A stretch of 64,000 nucleotides of DNA from Terriglobales bacterium. GTDB taxonomy: Bacteria; Acidobacteriota; Terriglobia; Bryobacterales; Bryobacteraceae. The translations under genes and the position numbers were made by a program. The notes under the pieces are model-generated. The model ran no database searches. It was not told where the DNA came from and saw only the letters and a list, made by a program, of their open reading frames with translations. Below are positions 1-9,124 of this stretch, piece by piece. Positions within the stretch are counted from its first letter, which is position 1, and each line of letters begins with the position of its first letter. The stretch lies in assembly GCA_027485675.1 (NCBI GenBank), contig JAIXQP010000002.1, positions 1 to 64,000 on the forward strand, read 5' to 3'.

Positions 1-677
1 CCCGCGCCATCGTCATCAACCTCAGCCATGCGCCCGGCATCGCCCTGCTCACCGACGACGACACCGCCGAGTATCAAGCCATGGTCGCCGAATACCAGCG
101 CACCCTGGCCCCCAGAAACCGCCTCGAAGCCGGCATCATCCAGCGCATCATCGACGCCCAATGGCGCCTCCTCCGGAACTCCCGCCTGCAAAGCCTCGAA
201 ATGGAAACCGCCCTCGAAGAAGCCCGCGAAAACGAACATCCCGGCTTGCCGCCCGCTGCCGTTGCCGAAATGCAAGCCGTGGCGGCCAACCGCACCTGCA
301 TCGACGCCAAGTATATCCGCCAACTGCAGCGCGAAGAAGCCTCGCTCATGCGCCTCATCAACGCGAGCCACCGCGAACTACAGAGCGTCCGCACGCTGAA
401 CCCGTCGCCGGCGCCGCCCGTCCGGCCGCGCCTCGAATACACCGGCGAAAAGCAGTGCATCCTCGATCGCGCCATGGCCGAACCTGAAATCTCCAACAAC
501 CCGCAACCTGTTGCAAACACAAAGGAAGTCGCCTCGGCAGCCAACGACCGAAGCCAACCGGAACCCGGCTGGAACTACACCCTGCAGCCAATCGCCAAGC
601 CCAAAACCTTCGCTGCCGGCGCCGGTCCCATCGTCGAAGCCAATCCGGCTCACGGATTCCCCGTCAGCCCATGGTGA
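1..677 (+). CDS. hypothetical protein, 5' end outside window
   Basis: The frame is open from base 3 to a stop at 675-677, so about 224 residues are visible and the start lies upstream of the window; an internal ATG at 81 is not a convincing start because coding continues upstream of it. The visible part has a helical region with a LTDDDTAEYQ segment followed by a WRLLR segment. This resembles a family of short acidobacterial and planctomycete hypotheticals that begin with an Asn-Ala-Leu-Lys-His-Gly-Leu type motif, but that motif would lie outside the window. The last 60 residues are low-complexity, rich in Pro, Ala and Asn. The 3' end is part of a tandem duplication (493-922). Function unknown. 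Confidence 0.6.
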   Translation, partial: RAIVINLSHAPGIALLTDDDTAEYQAMVAEYQRTLAPRNRLEAGIIQRIIDAQWRLLRNSRLQSLEMETALEEARENEHPGLPPAAVAEMQAVAANRTCIDAKYIRQLQREEASLMRLINASHRELQSVRTLNPSPAPPVRPRLEYTGEKQCILDRAMAEPEISNNPQPVANTKEVASAANDRSQPEPGWNYTLQPIAKPKTFAAGAGPIVEANPAHGFPVSPW

Positions 678-707
678 CACCTTGGCGCCCCGGCCTTCTC
701 ACTTTTT
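493..707. repeat. tandem duplication, copy A (unit about 215 bp)
   Basis: The segment from CCAAC at 493 matches the segment from 708 with a constant offset of 215 bases up to the shared ATGGTGA at 671-677 and 886-892, then continues with a 3-base difference. It carries the last 60 codons and stop of the plus-strand hypothetical gene. On the minus strand it carries a relic of the end of the TPR gene (HHGLTGNP-stop against HHALTGKP-stop in copy B). Confidence 0.85.
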
Positions 708-922
708 CCAACCTGCCGCAACCTGTTGCAAACACGAAGCAAACTGCCCCGCCCGACAACGACCGAAGCCAACCGGAACCCGGCGGGCCCTACACCCTGC
801 AGCCAGTCGCCAGGCGCAAAACCTTCGCTGCCAACGCCGGTGCCGTCGTCGCAGCGAACCCGGCTCACGGCTTCCCCGTCAACGCATGGTGACGCTTCCG
901 CGCCGCCAACGCCTTCTCACGC
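708..922. repeat. tandem duplication, copy B
   Basis: Second copy, directly abutting copy A. On the plus strand it keeps an open frame to a stop at 890-892 matching the C-terminus of the upstream gene (shared QPVANTK, NDRSQPEPG, NPAHGFPV). It is out of frame with that gene because 215 is not a multiple of three. On the minus strand it contains the real 3' end of the TPR gene. The non-coding interval 678-864 is entirely made of this duplication. Confidence 0.85.
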
Positions 923-1707
923 TCCCCCGCCTTCGCGTACAACTGCGCCAGCGCATAGTACGCCGGACCATACTCCGGGTTCAACTCCACCACCCGCTCA
1001 AGCAGCGCCACCGCCCGCCCCGGCGCGACGCTCCGATGCAGCGCAAACGCCGCCGGCCAGAACTTCGCGTCCAACCCCCAGGCCTTCTCGAATAACGCCG
1101 CGTCGCCCCGCTCCAGCCCCAACAAATACCATCCCATCGCCGACCCCGCGTGCCGCGCAGCATAGGCCGCCAGTCTTCGCTCCACCTCCGCGCCCGCCGA
1201 CAACAGCGTCTCCAAGCCCGCGTACAGCACCTCCTCCTCCGGTGCCAGGTCAATCGCCTTCACAAACGCCGCCACCGCGTCCGCGTTCCTCCCCTGCGCA
1301 TACACCGCCAACCCCAGCAGCCGCCACAGCTCCGCCTCGCCCGGATACGCCTTCACCGCCTCCCGCAGCACCGCCTCCGCCCGTTTCTCCTGCCGCGCGT
1401 CGAGCAACCCCTGCGCCGTCTCCCCCATCCGCCGCGCAAACATCGCCTTGCCCCGCTGCACCATCGCCGACCCCGGCGCCAACCGCTCCGCCTGCTCCAT
1501 CGCCGCCACCGCCGCCGCCGCTTCCCCCGTCCGCAGCCGCGCCTCCGCCACCGCCAGCCACATCACCGGCTGCCCCGGCGCCTGCCGCACCGCCTCTTCG
1601 AGCGCAATCCGCGCCTCCTGGGCATGGCCCGCCTTCAGCGCCTCCACCCCCTTCGCGAGCCACTCCTCCGCCCCCGCTTGCAGCAGCAGCGCCAGCAGCA
1701 TCACCAT
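865..1707 (-). CDS. exported tetratricopeptide-repeat (TPR) protein
   Basis: About 280 residues. The N-terminus MVMLLALLLQAGAEEW is a short signal-like hydrophobic segment, followed by repeated helix pairs of TPR type (alanine-rich, with motifs such as LEEAVRQAPGQPVMW, VELNPEYGPAYYALA). A longer open frame begins further upstream, but it runs through the preceding gene with low-complexity Gly/Arg sequence, so I chose the ATG at 1707. An ATG at 1701 is equally good: it forms TGATG with the stop of the upstream gene and has AAGG 7 bases before it. The gene is therefore translationally coupled to the CRTAC1-like gene. TPR proteins are protein-interaction scaffolds; the specific partner is unknown. 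Confidence 0.8.
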   Translation of the reverse strand: MVMLLALLLQAGAEEWLAKGVEALKAGHAQEARIALEEAVRQAPGQPVMWLAVAEARLRTGEAAAAVAAMEQAERLAPGSAMVQRGKAMFARRMGETAQGLLDARQEKRAEAVLREAVKAYPGEAELWRLLGLAVYAQGRNADAVAAFVKAIDLAPEEEVLYAGLETLLSAGAEVERRLAAYAARHAGSAMGWYLLGLERGDAALFEKAWGLDAKFWPAAFALHRSVAPGRAVALLERVVELNPEYGPAYYALAQLYAKAGEREKALAARKRHHALTGKP

Positions 1708-3347
1708 ACCTTCTTCCCCACCACGCCCGACCCCTCTTTCACCCGGTACAGCGCCCCCGCCGCCAACTTCCCCACCAGCTCCGTCTCCCCGTTCGGCCAC
1801 CGGACCTCAACGCGCTCCGCCTCCGCCGCCGCCCCCAAGCCGAAGTACACCGCGAAGTCATGCTGCGATGCATAGCTCCCCCCGCTCCGCACCTCCTCCG
1901 TCAACGTCTTTCCGCCCACCGTCACCCGCACCCGCGCCCCAATCGCGCTCCGGTTCGACTTCGTCCCTTCGAGGCGCAGCCCCAGTCCGTTCCCCCGCTT
2001 TGCCTCCACGCGGTACACCACCGGCGCCGCCCCCAAACTCGTGACGACAATCTCCTCCATCCCATCCCCGTCCAAGTCACCCACCGCCAGCCCGCGCGAC
2101 GCCATCGGCGCCCCCGTCCGCACCGTCGCAAACACCCCGCCGCCGTTCCAATACAGCGACTTCGTCTGCTTCTGCGCCGCCCCCAACTCCGGGTAGATAT
2201 GCCCGTTCGCCATCACCAGATCCGGCCGCCCATCGCGGTCCCAATCCACGACGCCCAGGCCCCAGCCCACCGCCGTCGCGTCGCTCCCCAGCCCCGTCTC
2301 CTCCGTCGCGTCCACGAAAAACCAGTCCCCCAGGTTCCGGTACAGGCTCGGCGTCTCGTCGATGAAGTTGGTCTTCACCAGGTCCATCCGTCCGTCGCCG
2401 TCCACGTCCACGGCCGCCACGCCCATGCTGCCCAACTCCTCGCCGTTGGCCCCGTACGCCGCCCCGGCCTCCACTGCGATATCCGTCAACGTCCCGTCCC
2501 GGTTGTTCCGCAGCAGAATGCCCGGCGTTGAGTCGCAAGCGATGTAGATGTCCGTCCACCCGTCCCCGTCGAAGTCGGAGACGACCACGCCCAGCCCGTA
2601 GTGCAACCCCGCCACACCCTGCAGAGCCTGCTCGGTCACGTCCCGGAACTTGCCGCCCCCTTCGTTCCGGTACAGCATCGGCCGGTCCGTCGGAAAACCG
2701 CGCGGCCCGCAGAATACCTCGAGGCCCAGCCACGTGCAGTACTTCGTCGCCCCCGGCTTCGCGGCCTTCTCGAGATCAAACGCCACATAATTCGCCACCA
2801 CCAGATCCAGCCGCCCGTCCCGGTCGTAGTCCACAAAGGCGCACCCGGTCGAAAAGCGTTTGCCCTCCACCGGCATCCCCGCCCCGGCCGTCACGTCGCG
2901 AAACTGGCCCCGTTCATTCCGGTACAGCCGGCTCGCCCCGTAGTAGGTCAGCAGAACGTCCGTCCACCCGTCGTTGTCGAAGTCCCCGGCGCAAACGCCC
3001 TGCCCCCACTGCCGCGGCGCCAGGCCGCTTCTGGCCGAGACGTCCACGAACTTCCCCGCTCCCGTGTTCCGGTACAGCACCGGCGCGACGCCATCGGCAA
3101 ACAGCAGATCCACGGCCCCATCGTTGTCGTAGTCCACCGCCGCCACGCCGTTGCCGGTCATGCTCAGGATGTACCGCGAAGTCCCGTCGCCATAGCGGTG
3201 CTTGGCCGTCAACCCGGCGGCGACCTCCCGCAAAGAGAAAGCGGGCGCGGCCACCTTCGGCCCGCCCGCTTTCCGAACCGTCCGGGGCCCGCTGCCCATG
3301 CCTTGCGCCAGCAGCAGCCCCGGAACTAACCAAACCAGCAACTTCAT
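1701..3347 (-). CDS. CRTAC1-like exported protein with FG-GAP/VCBS repeats and ASPIC/UnbV domain
   Basis: 548 residues. A signal peptide (MKLLVWLVPGLLLAQG) precedes at least seven calcium-binding-type blades with DxDxDG cores (DYDNDGAVDLL, DFDNDGWTDVL, DYDRDGRLDLV, DFDGDGWTDIY, DVDGDGRMDLV, DWDRDGRPDLV, DLDGDGMEEIV), as in integrin-like beta-propellers. The C-terminus has the ASPIC/UnbV signature (SAIGARVRV, WPNGETE). Such proteins are secreted or surface-associated binding propellers, common and expanded in Acidobacteriota; the ligand is unknown. The ATG shares bases with the stop of the upstream TonB receptor gene (TAATG at 3345-3349), so the two are probably co-translated. This implies a functional link with substrate capture at the outer membrane. 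Confidence 0.9.
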   Translation of the reverse strand: MKLLVWLVPGLLLAQGMGSGPRTVRKAGGPKVAAPAFSLREVAAGLTAKHRYGDGTSRYILSMTGNGVAAVDYDNDGAVDLLFADGVAPVLYRNTGAGKFVDVSARSGLAPRQWGQGVCAGDFDNDGWTDVLLTYYGASRLYRNERGQFRDVTAGAGMPVEGKRFSTGCAFVDYDRDGRLDLVVANYVAFDLEKAAKPGATKYCTWLGLEVFCGPRGFPTDRPMLYRNEGGGKFRDVTEQALQGVAGLHYGLGVVVSDFDGDGWTDIYIACDSTPGILLRNNRDGTLTDIAVEAGAAYGANGEELGSMGVAAVDVDGDGRMDLVKTNFIDETPSLYRNLGDWFFVDATEETGLGSDATAVGWGLGVVDWDRDGRPDLVMANGHIYPELGAAQKQTKSLYWNGGGVFATVRTGAPMASRGLAVGDLDGDGMEEIVVTSLGAAPVVYRVEAKRGNGLGLRLEGTKSNRSAIGARVRVTVGGKTLTEEVRSGGSYASQHDFAVYFGLGAAAEAERVEVRWPNGETELVGKLAAGALYRVKEGSGVVGKKVW

Positions 3348-6300
3348 TAGAACGTCAGCTTCAATGCCATCTGCACCAGCCGCGCGTTCACCGAAGTCGA
3401 GGTGATCTGGCCGAAATTGGCATTGTCCATGCTATTGCCAGGATTACCAAAGTTGGCCTGATTCAGCAAATTGAACATCTCCGTCCGGAACTGCAGGTTG
3501 AACCGCTCGGTAAAGCGGAAGTCCTTGAAGACGGAGAAGTCGATCGAGGTCTGCCCCGGTCCCCGGAACATGCCGCGGCCGGAGTTGCCCCAGGTGCCGC
3601 GCGGCGCCGGGCTCCAGGCCGCCCGGTTGATGTAGTTCAGCAGATTGTCCTTGATGTTGCCAGGGGTCACCAGCGGCTGACCCGCGATGACGTTCGAGAA
3701 GAACGGCGCCGTCGGGTCCGTCGCAATGCCGCCCAAGCCCTGGCCGCTATCCCGGTTGAACACCGTTACCGGGTTGCCGGTCTGCGTCACGAAGAACGCA
3801 TTCAGGCTCCAGTTGTTGAGCAGGAACTTCCCGGCTCCGCCCGTGAACAGGTTCGGCAGGTCCTGGTTCATCACGAGCGTAAAGCGGTGCGTCCGGTCGA
3901 AGTTCGCCGGTCCCTTCGCGCGGCTGAAGTCGTTCCACGGCGTCGGGAAGAGGCTCGTGAAGAAACGGGCGCTCTCGTCCCCGTTCCCCAGCGTTTTGCC
4001 CCACGTATAGGCGCCCTGCAGCGTGGTCATCTTCGTGCGCTTCTTCACCGTCGTCTGGAACGAGTGGTAGGTCGAGTCGCCATTCTGCGCCGTGATCAGC
4101 ATGGTCCCGAATCCGGGATACTGCCGCACCAGGGTGCCATTGGCCTGCGGAATCAGCGGATTGAAGTTCCGCCGCGCCATCAGGTTCGTGCCCTTCGTGC
4201 CCACATAGGCGCTCTCCACCAGCACGTTGCCCCGCAGTTGCTTCTGAATGCTGAAGTTGTACTGCCAGGCGTTGTCCATCTTCGTTTGCCGCTCGGTGCC
4301 CCAAACCTGGAACTGCTGGTTCGGCAGCGTCGGGAACGGAATCCGCGAAGGATCGTGCTGCGGATCAAGGTAGGTCCAGTTGTCCGGCGCGTTGAGCCGG
4401 CACGGCGTCCCGGGCGCATTGCAATCGGCTTCGACGCGCGTCGAGGTCGGCGGATTGTTGAACGCCTGCTGCGCAATCTGGCCCGTCCGCGTGTCATAGT
4501 ACAGGCCGGCGCCGGCGCGGATCACCCACGTATCGGTCACCCGGTAGGCCAAGCCCAAACGCGGCGCGAAGTTGTTCCCGTCATTGAATACCGCGCTCTT
4601 CGGCACCCCATTCACGCCGCCCTGCACGATGCCCGAGCTCTCGAGCGTCCCCAGGCCCGTGTAGCGGTCCGGCCACCAGTTCAGCATGCCCAGGTTATAG
4701 GCATACGGCTGGAAGTGGTACTCGTAGCGCACACCCCAGTTCACGGTCAGCTTCTGGCTCACCTTCCAGTCGTCGTTGAAGAAGAACGACATCAGGTTGT
4801 CCCGCATCTTCAATTCGCCGCCCGTGCCCGGCGCGCTGAACTGCTTCAATCGCGCGTGGCTCAACAGGAAGTCGGCGTACTCGTCGCCGCTCGCCTGGCC
4901 ATTGAACTGCCACAACCCGCGGCTCACCTGCGCGTTCTTCGGGTTGTAGTCAGAAACCTGGCTCTCGACGCCGTACTTGAAGTTGTGCTTGCCCTTGATC
5001 CACGTCATCGTCGCGCCACCCGTGTAGCGCTTGATGAAGTCCGACCAGTTGGCCTCGTTGCCGAATTGCACGTAGTTGTTGATGTTGATCCGGGGCGGAC
5101 CATCAAGGTTCGTCACCGCCAGCGGCCGCAGGCCTACGGTCGTCGGGTTGTCGCTGTTCTCCATCGCCAGGAACTGCGAAGAGTCGTCGAAACCAAACCG
5201 CGCCTCCAGCACATGATTGGCGCTGAATAGATGGGTGTGCGTGATGTTGCCCGAATCCTTCTTCCGGTTCGCAATGCGCCCCAAACCGGGCAATCCGGAA
5301 CCGAACGGCGTCAGGTCGCCCTGCCGGCTGATGAACCAGCGGCCGGAGATGTTGTCCTTGTCCGAGAAACGGTGGTCGAACTTCACCGTCCACATGTCAA
5401 TGTCCGTGGCAATGGACTGCGCTGCGAAGAAGTTGTTGGCGCCCTGAGAGAAATTCGGCACGGGAATGTAGCGGTCCTGAATAGCCCGCGAAATCGTATT
5501 GATCCGCGACGCCGGAATCACGTTGCCCGGAAAGGGCTGGCCCGTCACCGGATCGTTGATCACCCGCCGTCCCGAAAAATCACCGTTGCGCTGCCCGGTG
5601 GTCGGCACAATCCGCAGAATGGCCGCCGCGCTCGAATTGGCGTTCAACTGCCGCGAACTCTCCCAACCGAAGAAGAAGAACGTCCGGTCCTTCCCGTTGT
5701 ACAGTTTCGGGATCACCACCGGCCCGCCCACGTTGGCGCCGAACTGGTTCTGATTGTTCTGCCCCCGCGTCGGGTTGAAGAACGGCCGCGCATTGAGCGA
5801 GGTGTTCCGCAGGAACTCATACGCCGCGCCGTGCAACTGATTCGTTCCGCTGCGCGTCGTCACATTGATCGTCGATCCCAGGTTCCGGCCATACTCAGCA
5901 CTGAACAGGCTCGTCATCACCTTGAACTCGCTCAGGAACTCAATCGACGGCGTACCGTCGCCGTCCGGCGCGTTGTTCAGCGGATTCGTCGTCGGCACGC
6001 CGTCGACCAGCAGGTTGTTGCTACCGCGCCGCGCGCCGTTCACGCTGACGCTATCGCTGCCCGTGCCCGGGTTATCCGCGTTGAAGACGGAGCCGACTAC
6101 GCCCGCCGAAGTACCCAGAATTTGGGTGAAGTTCCGCGTCGCCAGCGGAATCGATTGAATCGTCCGCTGTTCCACCACTTGGCCGATGGTGACGCGCTCG
6201 CTCTGCAGCAGCGGCGTCTCCGCCGTGACGTTCACGGTGTCCGTCACTTGGCCGACGCTCAACGTCACGTCGATGCGGGCCCGTTCGCTCGTGTTCACAA

Positions 6301-6577
6301 TCACGCCCGTCTGCTGGACACGCTGAAATCCTTTGCTTTCTACCACAATGCGGTACGTTCCGGATCGCAACAGGGGGAACAGATAGTTGCCCGATTCATC
6401 CGTTACGGTCCGAAACTCTCCACCGGTCTCTGTATTTGTCGCCGTTACGGCGGCTCCCACAATGACTGCCCCTGTGGGGTCTTTGACGATACCAGTCACA
6501 CTGCCTGTCGTTTCCTGAGCGGCCAACGTCGCCAGGCCCAGAATGATCCCTGAAATTATGCGGAGGGCGCGATGCAT
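3347..6577 (-). CDS. Oar-like TonB-dependent receptor with carboxypeptidase-regulatory-like domain
   Basis: 1076 residues, of the size usual for acidobacterial Oar-like receptors. A signal peptide (residues 1-20, ending LAAQ) is followed by an Ig-like carboxypeptidase-regulatory domain (about 22-110: GSVTGIVKDPTGAV, SGNYLFPLL, GTYRIVVE). A plug domain follows (about 115-240: LLVDGVPTTNP, SAEYGRNLGSTINV), then a long barrel ending in a terminal phenylalanine (MALKLTF), the usual outer-membrane assembly signal. It would import or bind large substrates using TonB energy; the substrate cannot be read from sequence. It lies 19 bases after the phosphoesterase gene, with its own TATACT hexamer 7 bases before the ATG, and overlaps the CRTAC1-like gene downstream. 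Confidence 0.93.
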   Translation of the reverse strand: MHRALRIISGIILGLATLAAQETTGSVTGIVKDPTGAVIVGAAVTATNTETGGEFRTVTDESGNYLFPLLRSGTYRIVVESKGFQRVQQTGVIVNTSERARIDVTLSVGQVTDTVNVTAETPLLQSERVTIGQVVEQRTIQSIPLATRNFTQILGTSAGVVGSVFNADNPGTGSDSVSVNGARRGSNNLLVDGVPTTNPLNNAPDGDGTPSIEFLSEFKVMTSLFSAEYGRNLGSTINVTTRSGTNQLHGAAYEFLRNTSLNARPFFNPTRGQNNQNQFGANVGGPVVIPKLYNGKDRTFFFFGWESSRQLNANSSAAAILRIVPTTGQRNGDFSGRRVINDPVTGQPFPGNVIPASRINTISRAIQDRYIPVPNFSQGANNFFAAQSIATDIDMWTVKFDHRFSDKDNISGRWFISRQGDLTPFGSGLPGLGRIANRKKDSGNITHTHLFSANHVLEARFGFDDSSQFLAMENSDNPTTVGLRPLAVTNLDGPPRININNYVQFGNEANWSDFIKRYTGGATMTWIKGKHNFKYGVESQVSDYNPKNAQVSRGLWQFNGQASGDEYADFLLSHARLKQFSAPGTGGELKMRDNLMSFFFNDDWKVSQKLTVNWGVRYEYHFQPYAYNLGMLNWWPDRYTGLGTLESSGIVQGGVNGVPKSAVFNDGNNFAPRLGLAYRVTDTWVIRAGAGLYYDTRTGQIAQQAFNNPPTSTRVEADCNAPGTPCRLNAPDNWTYLDPQHDPSRIPFPTLPNQQFQVWGTERQTKMDNAWQYNFSIQKQLRGNVLVESAYVGTKGTNLMARRNFNPLIPQANGTLVRQYPGFGTMLITAQNGDSTYHSFQTTVKKRTKMTTLQGAYTWGKTLGNGDESARFFTSLFPTPWNDFSRAKGPANFDRTHRFTLVMNQDLPNLFTGGAGKFLLNNWSLNAFFVTQTGNPVTVFNRDSGQGLGGIATDPTAPFFSNVIAGQPLVTPGNIKDNLLNYINRAAWSPAPRGTWGNSGRGMFRGPGQTSIDFSVFKDFRFTERFNLQFRTEMFNLLNQANFGNPGNSMDNANFGQITSTSVNARLVQMALKLTF

Positions 6578-6584
6578 GGGGCGT

Positions 6585-6590
6585 AGTATA
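6585..6590 (-). promoter_or_regulatory. -10-like TATACT, 7 nt before TonB receptor start
   Basis: Read on the minus strand, TATACT is followed by seven bases (ACGCCCC) and the ATG at 6577. No Shine-Dalgarno is present. It fits a promoter giving a leaderless message, internal to the phosphoesterase-receptor cluster. Confidence 0.45.
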
Positions 6591-6596
6591 TATCAA

Positions 6597-9062
6597 TTAC
6601 TGTTTCAGGCCGGTGACACCGGGATACGGCGTTGCAAATCCCTTCGCATCGCCCCACAAAATGCGGTTTAGCGTATCGGTGGGCACATCGTCCACCTCGC
6701 TCCAGTTCATCTTCGCGGACTCCTCGGCCGCCCACCGTTCGCGCCCTTTGAGCGCCTGCAGCGGCGGATTCAACTCATCGAGCTTCACCCGCGCCGGCAG
6801 ATGCGTATACGGCTTCAAGTCAGCATCCTTCACGAATACGCTGTTCATCGCCCGCGCCGCCTGCAGGAATCGCGTCTTCGGCTCAATCCGGAACACATCC
6901 TGAATCGTCCGCACCATGCTGGTCTGCGTATAGAAATTCGAATTCAACGCTTTGCGTTTCACATGCGGTCCAATCGCCAGCGCCACCGTCCGGTTCCCCG
7001 CCACGTGGTCCACCCCGTCCTGCGCGTCGTCCTCCACCACCAGGATCAAAGACTTCGCCCACAGCTTGCTCTTGCTGATCCCTTCCACCATCCGGCCCAG
7101 CGCCAGATCGTTATCCGCCACCATCGCCCGCGGCGTCGGCGCCCCGGGATTCTTGCCCACCGTGTGGTCGCTCGTCATCGTCACGATGGTCAGGTTCGGC
7201 GCCGTCCCGTCCTTCTCCCACTTGCCCAATCGCTCCAGGAACGCCTCAGCCCGGATCACATCGGGAATCTTCATCTCGCTCGGCGGGAACCGCTCATCGT
7301 AGATGCCTTTGAGCGACGGCACTCCGCACCGCGACGCCACCACTTCCCGCCACGTCCCCTTCTGGTAGTGATCCCAGTAAAACGCCCAGGGCGGCAAGCC
7401 GCTCTCGTCGACGTCCTTCACAAGGCCGGTCTTCGCATCGAAGATCGCCGGCAGCGAAAGCGGCCCGAGCAACTGCACCTTCAAGGGCCGCCGCGCGTTC
7501 TGCCAGAAAAAGCCCTGCGGAGCCACGGACAGCCCGTCCGCCATGTTCCACGCATAGCCCCGCGGCGCCGCCTGCAGCGCCCGTTCGACGTGGTCGCTGA
7601 CGAAGCCCATCATCAGCCATTGATGGCCCTCAAAGCTGATCGCTCCCGAAGCGTAGAAGTTATCGAGCAGCACGAACTCCTCGGCCAAAGCATGATGATT
7701 CGGCGTCACCTCGCGCGGATAAATCGCGAACTCCTTCTTGCCATTGCCCACGGGCATATCGCCAAACACCTGGTCGTACGTCCGGTTCTCTTTGATCAAC
7801 AGAAACACGTGTTCAATGCCCAGCCGGTCCAGATCCTTCACCCCGCCCTGCGGCGTGAAGCGCGGCGCATTCGCCAGCTTCACCTCGCGCTGTCCGGCCG
7901 CGGCCTGCGCCCGGCTCGGCGCCGGAATCGTCAGCAGGCTGCCTTCGAACGCCCGGGTGTTGAACTTGCCCGGCTCCTGCTCAGTATTGCCGACGCCCTT
8001 GATGTTCACCACCCGCAAATCGCCCTTGCTGTCGAGCGCCAGCGCCGAGGGGAACCAGCCGGTCGGCAGCGCCCCCACCACCTTGCCGCCTTCTACCACC
8101 GCCACGGCATTCTCGCCCGCGCACGCCACGTACAGCCGGCTCCCATCGGCGCTATAGAGCACGCCAATCGGCTGCCCGCCCGCGGCGATGGTCTTCGTCT
8201 TCCGGGTCTTCGTGTCGACGAGCGTCACCGTATCCGAATGCCCATTCGCCACCGCCACCTCGCCGCCATCCGGCCGCATCGCAATCCCCGAAGGCGCCCG
8301 GTCCACCGCCACATCCTCCCGCTTGCCATCCGCCAGAGACAATACCGTCAAGCTCCCCGGCAGCACGGAGCCATTCGCGTCCACCGGGACTTCGACCCCA
8401 CCACTGGGCGCCGTTGCCGCTCCCGCCGGAATGGCCGATCCCGCCCGGTTGGTCACATAGGCCATACCGTCCCGCACGACGACGCCGAACGGCGCAAGAC
8501 CAGTCGGCCAGCGCTTGGTCTCTTTCCGAGTTGCGCGGTCAAACGCCACCAGGACGTTATCCCGGTGCATGGCGACATAGACGGTCTTGCCGTCGGCCGA
8601 GAAGGCGATCCCGGTGGGCACGGAATGCCCAGGCAGGTTCAACCGGTCCGTCCCCGTCACTTTGCCATTAGCCCCGACGCTAAGCAGCAGCAGGCTATCC
8701 GGCCCGGTGCGCGTCGTCTCGGAGGCCCAGATCTCTTTGCCATCCGGAGAGAAGGCGATGCCGGCGTAGGAGGTGGTCTTCGCCTTGGCGCGATCCACGA
8801 CGCTCCCGCTCGTTCCGTCGAGGATGGCGACCTCGGTTCCGCTCAGCACGGCGAGCCAGCGCTTGGTGGGGTCGAACGCCATGTCCACCGGCCGCCCTTT
8901 GAAAAACAGTTGCGTCCCCCAGGGCTTGACGAGTTGATGGTTCACGAGCAGAAAGCTGCCGTCCACCTGCCGCCCCAGCAGAGTGGTCGAAATCAGCGGC
9001 GCCGAAGCCGCCCCAAACGCGGCCACCGCCGCCACAAGCAAAACCGTTTTCCGGAAAGTCAT
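6597..9062 (-). CDS. bifunctional YncE-type beta-propeller / phosphoesterase (alkaline phosphatase superfamily), exported
   Basis: 821 residues from the ATG at 9062, which places a signal peptide at the N-terminus (TVLLVAAVAAFGAASA); an upstream GTG at 9092 would only add ten polar residues. Residues to about 400 form YVTN/YncE propeller blades (VDMAFDPTKRWLAVLSG, IAFSPDGKEIWAS, YVACAGENAVAVVE). From about 420 it has a phosphoesterase domain with FLLIKENRTYDQVFGDMP, as in the PF04185-type family. Metal-ligand-like segments (MTSDHTVG, VVEDDAQDGVDHV) follow. The expected role is hydrolysis of phosphate esters or phospholipids outside the cytoplasm. It heads the minus-strand cluster with the TonB receptor, CRTAC1-like and TPR genes, which suggests release and uptake of a phosphorylated substrate (inference). 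Confidence 0.85.
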   Translation of the reverse strand: MTFRKTVLLVAAVAAFGAASAPLISTTLLGRQVDGSFLLVNHQLVKPWGTQLFFKGRPVDMAFDPTKRWLAVLSGTEVAILDGTSGSVVDRAKAKTTSYAGIAFSPDGKEIWASETTRTGPDSLLLLSVGANGKVTGTDRLNLPGHSVPTGIAFSADGKTVYVAMHRDNVLVAFDRATRKETKRWPTGLAPFGVVVRDGMAYVTNRAGSAIPAGAATAPSGGVEVPVDANGSVLPGSLTVLSLADGKREDVAVDRAPSGIAMRPDGGEVAVANGHSDTVTLVDTKTRKTKTIAAGGQPIGVLYSADGSRLYVACAGENAVAVVEGGKVVGALPTGWFPSALALDSKGDLRVVNIKGVGNTEQEPGKFNTRAFEGSLLTIPAPSRAQAAAGQREVKLANAPRFTPQGGVKDLDRLGIEHVFLLIKENRTYDQVFGDMPVGNGKKEFAIYPREVTPNHHALAEEFVLLDNFYASGAISFEGHQWLMMGFVSDHVERALQAAPRGYAWNMADGLSVAPQGFFWQNARRPLKVQLLGPLSLPAIFDAKTGLVKDVDESGLPPWAFYWDHYQKGTWREVVASRCGVPSLKGIYDERFPPSEMKIPDVIRAEAFLERLGKWEKDGTAPNLTIVTMTSDHTVGKNPGAPTPRAMVADNDLALGRMVEGISKSKLWAKSLILVVEDDAQDGVDHVAGNRTVALAIGPHVKRKALNSNFYTQTSMVRTIQDVFRIEPKTRFLQAARAMNSVFVKDADLKPYTHLPARVKLDELNPPLQALKGRERWAAEESAKMNWSEVDDVPTDTLNRILWGDAKGFATPYPGVTGLKQ

Positions 9063-9069
9063 CGCCCAC

Positions 9070-9075
9070 AGACTA
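9070..9075 (-). promoter_or_regulatory. -10-like TAGTCT, 7 nt before phosphoesterase start
   Basis: Minus-strand TAGTCT ends seven bases before the ATG at 9062, with no Shine-Dalgarno. It lies in the 62-base divergent gap shared with the cysM promoter. Confidence 0.4.
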
Positions 9076-9112
9076 TCAGCCTTCCGTGACACGCCGATGT
9101 CAATCCTCGGGT

Positions 9113-9118
9113 TACCCT
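9113..9118 (+). promoter_or_regulatory. -10-like TACCCT, 6 nt before cysM start
   Basis: TACCCT ends six bases before the ATG at 9125, and no Shine-Dalgarno is visible. It is the likely promoter of the four-gene cysteine cluster. Confidence 0.4.
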
Positions 9119-9124
9119 GTGTAG

